The notes below the pieces were generated by a model. The model was not told the origin of the DNA and ran no database searches. It saw only the letters and a program-made list of their open reading frames with translations. Of a DNA stretch of 64,000 nucleotides, positions 60,503-64,000 are shown piece by piece. The stretch spans positions 42,546 to 106,545 of the IMG/VR virus record IMGVR_UViG_3300046673_000306. One strand, 5' to 3'. Source of the DNA: a virus. Each line of letters begins with the position of its first letter. The stretch's first letter is position 1. A program made the translations under genes and the position numbers.

Positions 60503-62650
60503 TCAAAGCGACCCCCTGGAAGTGAGGGTTCCGACCACGCCAGCGCTCGCCTGGGGCATCCCGTTGACGCTGGTGACCGCGACGTCCGCCCCTCCGGGGG
60601 GCACGTCCATGGTCGCCACCTGCTTCCCCGGCCCGGGGCCGACGATGCGCTTGACGCGCTCCTCCGGGGTCTCGGGAGTGCAAGGGGTGTCCAGGGCGTG
60701 CTCCTGGCCGCACTTATGGCAGACCGAGAACGCCTCGCCAGCCCCCAGCTCGGGGCTGTCCGACGGCCACATCGCGTCTGCCAGGCAGAGGCTGCCGCTG
60801 AGACTGGCCTCGGTCTTCGCCGGGATATTCGCGTGCTGCTTGTCCTGCTCCTCCTGCTGCGTCTTCTTCCGCTCTTCCCGGTCCTCGCGCCGCTTCTGCT
60901 TGCGCTCCTTGTCCTTGTCCACGCGCTCGTGTAGGGCCTCGATCGCGTCGTGGAGCTGCTTGATCTTGACCGGGTCCTTCTCCGAGTCGAGCTGGTGCCG
61001 AAGTTCCTTGATCTTCGCGCGCTCGCCCTTGGCCTCCTGGGACAGTCCGTCCACGGGGTAGGCGATGATGAGGTTTCCGTCCTTCGAGGGTCTCGCCATC
61101 GTGATCCCGGTCAGGCTCTCGATCTCGGAGGTGACAGCGCGCGCCATCGTCCCCATCTGGCTGGCGATCAGGGGGTGGCGGAAGGCTTCGATGAAGGAGT
61201 GGCCCAAGGCCATAGCCGACACTTGGTATGGCACAAATTTATCGCACGGACAAGTGCCATATTTCAGACTCGGGTCCTGATATGCGCATGATCCCTCAGG
61301 CCCTGCTATATATGGAACTCTGTCTCTGCGAGCCTTCTCGGTATGCCACCCCAGATCATGACCACATTCTCTGCACAGGTTCTTGTCTCCGAACTCCGCC
61401 ACGATCTCGCGCGCGATCGACTGCGCCCGATCCGGCTGTGCCTGGCGCAGGGTCAGCGTGTCTCTGACCGAGAGCCGGACGTGCTCGGACTCGCCCTCGT
61501 ACTGGGGCGCCCAGATCACCATCTGCTGGGCCTTGGGCCACCAGTGGTTGGCGATGCCGCCGAGCTTGGCGTGCTCGCAGCCCCTGCACTTGTCGCGGTA
61601 GGTCTCGTGCGTGACGTCGGACTCGAACCAGACGCAGTCCCGGCACTTGTTGATGTCCTTGTAGATCGAGTTGCCGGGCTCGGAGTCGCCGGGGTCGCCG
61701 GAGGCGGCGGTCTTCACCGTCCCGTCCAGACCGGCCTCGGCGCCCTTCGCCGCCGCCTGCTCCTCCGACTCCTCGCGCATGGCCTCCGGGGTGTCCGGAC
61801 CCGGAAGCTCCGTGGTCGGGGGCATCCCGTCCCCGGGCATCCCCGGGGTCATCATCGTGTTGACGTTGAGGTCGGCGATGATCTCGTTGAGCATGGACTC
61901 GATCAGGAGCATCTTCGTGTGGACGCAGCGCATGTCGTCGTAGGCCTCGTCCATGGCCTTGCGGACCATGGCCGGGATGTGCCCCGCGATCGCCGACGCC
62001 GGGCTCGGGGTCTCCTCCGAGGGCGGCATCTCCGGGAGGCCGCCGTCCATGAGTTCGATCTCGGGCATGGCCGGGGACGAGGCGGGCTCGACCGCCCCCT
62101 TCTTCCCGAGGTAGTTGGCGGCGTCGTTGATCAGGAGGAAGGCGTTGGAGATGGCCTCGGCCTGGGCCACGGACATGTCCGAGGCCTTATCCCTCAGCTG
62201 CGTCACGGCACCGATCACGGCGTCGGCCTTGGCCGTGATCTCGCCGCAGAGGTCCGCGACCTTCTGGTCGCCTCCGCAGGCGCCGACCGAGCCCTTGACG
62301 CCCTCGGCCTGGTCCGCGATCCGGCTGAGGAAGTCCACGGCCTTGACGCGCTCGGCCTGGCTCAGCTGGGCCTCGGCGCGGCGGTGCATGTCGATGATGC
62401 GGTCGAACACGGACTCGGCCAGGTGCTGCGGCGCCGAGACCTTGGTCAGTCCCGCGACCTTGACCATGCCCTGCCGGATCGGGGCCTTGCCCTGAGTCTG
62501 GATGCCGTCGGAGAGGCGCTGGACCCGGAGGTCATCGGCGGAGGCCTGCTTGAGATTCGGAGCCCGGAGCCCCAGCTTGTTGGCGAGGGTATGCCAGAAG
62601 CTGCTGGCCTTGTCGTCGCGGCCTTCGGGGTTTTGGTAGGGGGTGATCAT
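60503..62650 (-). CDS. Large head-operon protein with three zinc-like modules
   Basis: 715 aa from ATG 62650 (GAGGAG upstream). The first 230 residues are helical and coiled-coil-like (QLSQAERVKAVDFLSRI). Three Cys/His clusters follow: C-R-D-C...C-R-G-C-E-H, C-R-E-C-G...C...C-P-C, and C-H-K-C-G...C near the C-terminus, with a long charged helix between the last two. No enzyme motif. Upstream of portal; possibly an internal head or portal-associated protein. An upstream start (62704) overlaps the previous gene. Confidence 0.6.
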   Translation of the reverse strand: MITPYQNPEGRDDKASSFWHTLANKLGLRAPNLKQASADDLRVQRLSDGIQTQGKAPIRQGMVKVAGLTKVSAPQHLAESVFDRIIDMHRRAEAQLSQAERVKAVDFLSRIADQAEGVKGSVGACGGDQKVADLCGEITAKADAVIGAVTQLRDKASDMSVAQAEAISNAFLLINDAANYLGKKGAVEPASSPAMPEIELMDGGLPEMPPSEETPSPASAIAGHIPAMVRKAMDEAYDDMRCVHTKMLLIESMLNEIIADLNVNTMMTPGMPGDGMPPTTELPGPDTPEAMREESEEQAAAKGAEAGLDGTVKTAASGDPGDSEPGNSIYKDINKCRDCVWFESDVTHETYRDKCRGCEHAKLGGIANHWWPKAQQMVIWAPQYEGESEHVRLSVRDTLTLRQAQPDRAQSIAREIVAEFGDKNLCRECGHDLGWHTEKARRDRVPYIAGPEGSCAYQDPSLKYGTCPCDKFVPYQVSAMALGHSFIEAFRHPLIASQMGTMARAVTSEIESLTGITMARPSKDGNLIIAYPVDGLSQEAKGERAKIKELRHQLDSEKDPVKIKQLHDAIEALHERVDKDKERKQKRREDREERKKTQQEEQDKQHANIPAKTEASLSGSLCLADAMWPSDSPELGAGEAFSVCHKCGQEHALDTPCTPETPEERVKRIVGPGPGKQVATMDVPPGGADVAVTSVNGMPQASAGVVGTLTSRGSL

Positions 62651-62664
62651 CTTGGTTCTCCTCT

Positions 62665-63978
62665 CTATGGAACGTATATCGGGTCGCCCTGGTCTCCGCC
62701 GCACATCATCTGGCTGTCCTTGGGCACGTTTCCGCCGACGTAGCTCACGTCCGTCTTCGAGACGTCGACCTGGTCCTTGTTATAGTCGTCGATAGTGAGC
62801 CAGTCCTTCCTCGGGTGCGGCGACTTCCGGGTCTGGCCGAGGGGGGGCACCGACTGCCCCGGGAAGTGCTGGGGCTCCGAGGTCGGGACGGCGGCCAGAG
62901 CCATGAACTTGACCCCGGCAGTGACCGTGGGCTCGGGACCGCCGCGCACGGTGCGGACGGCGTTCTCCAGGGCGTCGAAGCCCATGGTGAAGAAGCGGTG
63001 GATGGAGGCGACGCTGTCCAGGCCGTGGGCGTGGACCAGGCGTATGAAGGTGTCGTACACGGACTCGTCGTTAACCGGGAGACCGATCTTGCCCAGGACC
63101 GCGCGGAGGACGCGGGCGACGCCGAGGTCCCAGAACGCGCGGTCGACCACGCCCTCGACCCCGCTGGCTCCGGCGCTGACACTGGCCCGGTACTTCAGCT
63201 TCTGGAACAGGGGCGCCGCCTCCTCTTGCTCTTCGTGGATGGCCTCGTACTCGTCCAGCACTTCCTGACCGAAGACGACGATCTTGTCCTTGCCCGTGTT
63301 CTTGCCCACGACCAGGGCGAAGTGGGCCTCGATGGGCCGCTTGCCGATTCCGACCGTAGCGCTGTGCCCCGTCTTGTCCCTATATATTCTACGGATTCCC
63401 TCGATCGTGTCAATGTCCAGGGGCAGGGTGAAGAGCATGTTGTCGCCGCCATCGAAGATCAGGCGACCGCCGTGCTCCTTGACCACGTCCCCGATCTCGT
63501 CGTGGGCGTCGTGGATCGAGCGCGAGATCGCGGATGCGGCCTCGGGGTCGTCGGTGAGCAGCGTCTCCTCGACCAGGCTCCCGATGTTGTCGCCGTCGAT
63601 GCCGACGAAGACCTGGGGCTCGGAGTCGTCGGAGAGTTCGGGCCCGGAATCGTCGTCGTCCGCCGCCGCGTCCTTGTCCATGCCCGGAGCCTGGCCGTAG
63701 TTCTTGTCATACCACTCCCGGGTGTGGATGGGACTGCGCTCGCTCACGCCGGTGGTGCGCTGGAGGGACTTATCGACGATGTACTGCGAGACCAGGTTCT
63801 GCATGGTCTCAGTCAACGTCTCCTTCGTGTCTTGCTCGCTTACGTAGCCCGCGATCCTCTCCGTGAGCCAGTAGGTGGCGACCCCGATTTCGCGCTTGGT
63901 GAGGTTGAGGCCGCTGCGGACCAGGAGGCTCTGGACCTGGGTCTTCAGCTGGTTCCAGGAGACCTCGGTCTTGAACAT
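62665..63978 (-). CDS. Predicted nucleotide cyclase-type palm-domain protein (mCpol/GGDEF/Cas10-like)
   Basis: 437 aa; AGGGA precedes the ATG. Residues about 122-236 have the order of the mCpol (minimal CRISPR polymerase) palm: F-V-G-I-D-G-D-N-I-G (Asp128, Asp130), a long helix (about 144-169), R-L-I-F-D-G-G-D-N-M-L (GGDN at 177-180), then SATVGIGKRPIEAHFALVVGKNTGKDK. These are the metal-binding strand, the GGD hairpin and the G-x-G...GK end of nucleotide cyclases and Cas10. The first 115 residues are helical and acidic. The C-terminal 180 residues are helical, unknown. It could make cyclic or linear oligonucleotides. A dead structural relative is possible. Confidence 0.68.
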   Translation of the reverse strand: MFKTEVSWNQLKTQVQSLLVRSGLNLTKREIGVATYWLTERIAGYVSEQDTKETLTETMQNLVSQYIVDKSLQRTTGVSERSPIHTREWYDKNYGQAPGMDKDAAADDDDSGPELSDDSEPQVFVGIDGDNIGSLVEETLLTDDPEAASAISRSIHDAHDEIGDVVKEHGGRLIFDGGDNMLFTLPLDIDTIEGIRRIYRDKTGHSATVGIGKRPIEAHFALVVGKNTGKDKIVVFGQEVLDEYEAIHEEQEEAAPLFQKLKYRASVSAGASGVEGVVDRAFWDLGVARVLRAVLGKIGLPVNDESVYDTFIRLVHAHGLDSVASIHRFFTMGFDALENAVRTVRGGPEPTVTAGVKFMALAAVPTSEPQHFPGQSVPPLGQTRKSPHPRKDWLTIDDYNKDQVDVSKTDVSYVGGNVPKDSQMMCGGDQGDPIYVP

Positions 63979-64000
63979 GGGTTCGTCCCTGGACTCGTCG

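Noticed and set aside
60186-60713. Arginine/serine-rich leftward frame overlapping the end of the 715-aa gene
   Set aside because: Composition is typical of a wrong frame in GC-rich DNA. The parallel frame ending at 60,070 looks more like protein.

Overview
This window is part of the genome of a large, GC-rich tailed phage with a contractile tail (myovirus type), or of an integrated or metagenome-assembled copy of one. The evidence is an almost unbroken set of virion genes on the minus strand (positions 9,672 to 63,978) that includes portal, prohead protease, minor head protein, major capsid protein, neck proteins, tail sheath, tail tube, a frameshifted tail-assembly chaperone, tape measure, hub, spike, gp25-like wedge, J-like baseplate protein and several fibres. 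No rRNA, tRNA, integrase, CRISPR array or host metabolic gene was seen. Terminase and replication genes are not in the window and presumably lie beyond its edges. The host cannot be named from the sequence.

Layout, left to right. Positions 1-639 hold a rightward gene that runs off the left edge. Positions 706-4,963 hold a leftward string of eleven small, overlapping accessory genes. Positions 4,964-5,092 are a divergent control region. The sequence shows three near-identical sigma70-type promoters (one leftward, two rightward), each with its -10 box exactly 6 nt before an ATG, so the transcripts should be leaderless. Positions 5,093-9,610 hold a rightward string of ten accessory genes that ends in a small protein resembling bacterial histones. 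Positions 9,672-13,400 are a leftward lysis-like cassette: a degenerate amidase-like protein, a spanin-like membrane protein, holin candidates, an M15 peptidase, an M15 fragment fused to a tail-collar tip, and a duplicated 61-62 aa beta protein. Positions 13,409-31,180 are fibre and baseplate genes. Positions 31,183-36,295 are the tape measure, chaperone, tube and sheath. Positions 36,282-47,540 are neck and decoration or fibre genes, including a 1205-aa fibre with a perfect 227-bp internal repeat. Positions 47,672-52,231 are the major capsid protein, a probable decoration protein and a 984-aa scaffold-like protein. Positions 52,374-63,978 are head-assembly genes.

The head-assembly block is the most unusual part. 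Three neighbouring genes (prohead protease, MuF-like minor head protein, portal) each carry a full-length intein with a LAGLIDADG homing-endonuclease domain, and one of these inteins begins with Ala instead of Cys. At the right edge, in the same transcriptional direction, lies a gene with a palm domain of the GGDEF/Cas10/mCpol (minimal CRISPR polymerase) type that retains its metal-binding and GGD motifs. This is a predicted nucleotide cyclase inside a phage structural operon.

The virion genes are packed with ATGA/TGATG overlaps and follow assembly order, so they are probably co-transcribed leftward from outside the window. A clear intrinsic terminator at 52,241-52,281 sits directly against the ribosome-binding site of the scaffold-like gene, suggesting that capsid expression is tuned by read-through. 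Function names below rest on motif recognition by eye. No database search was run.
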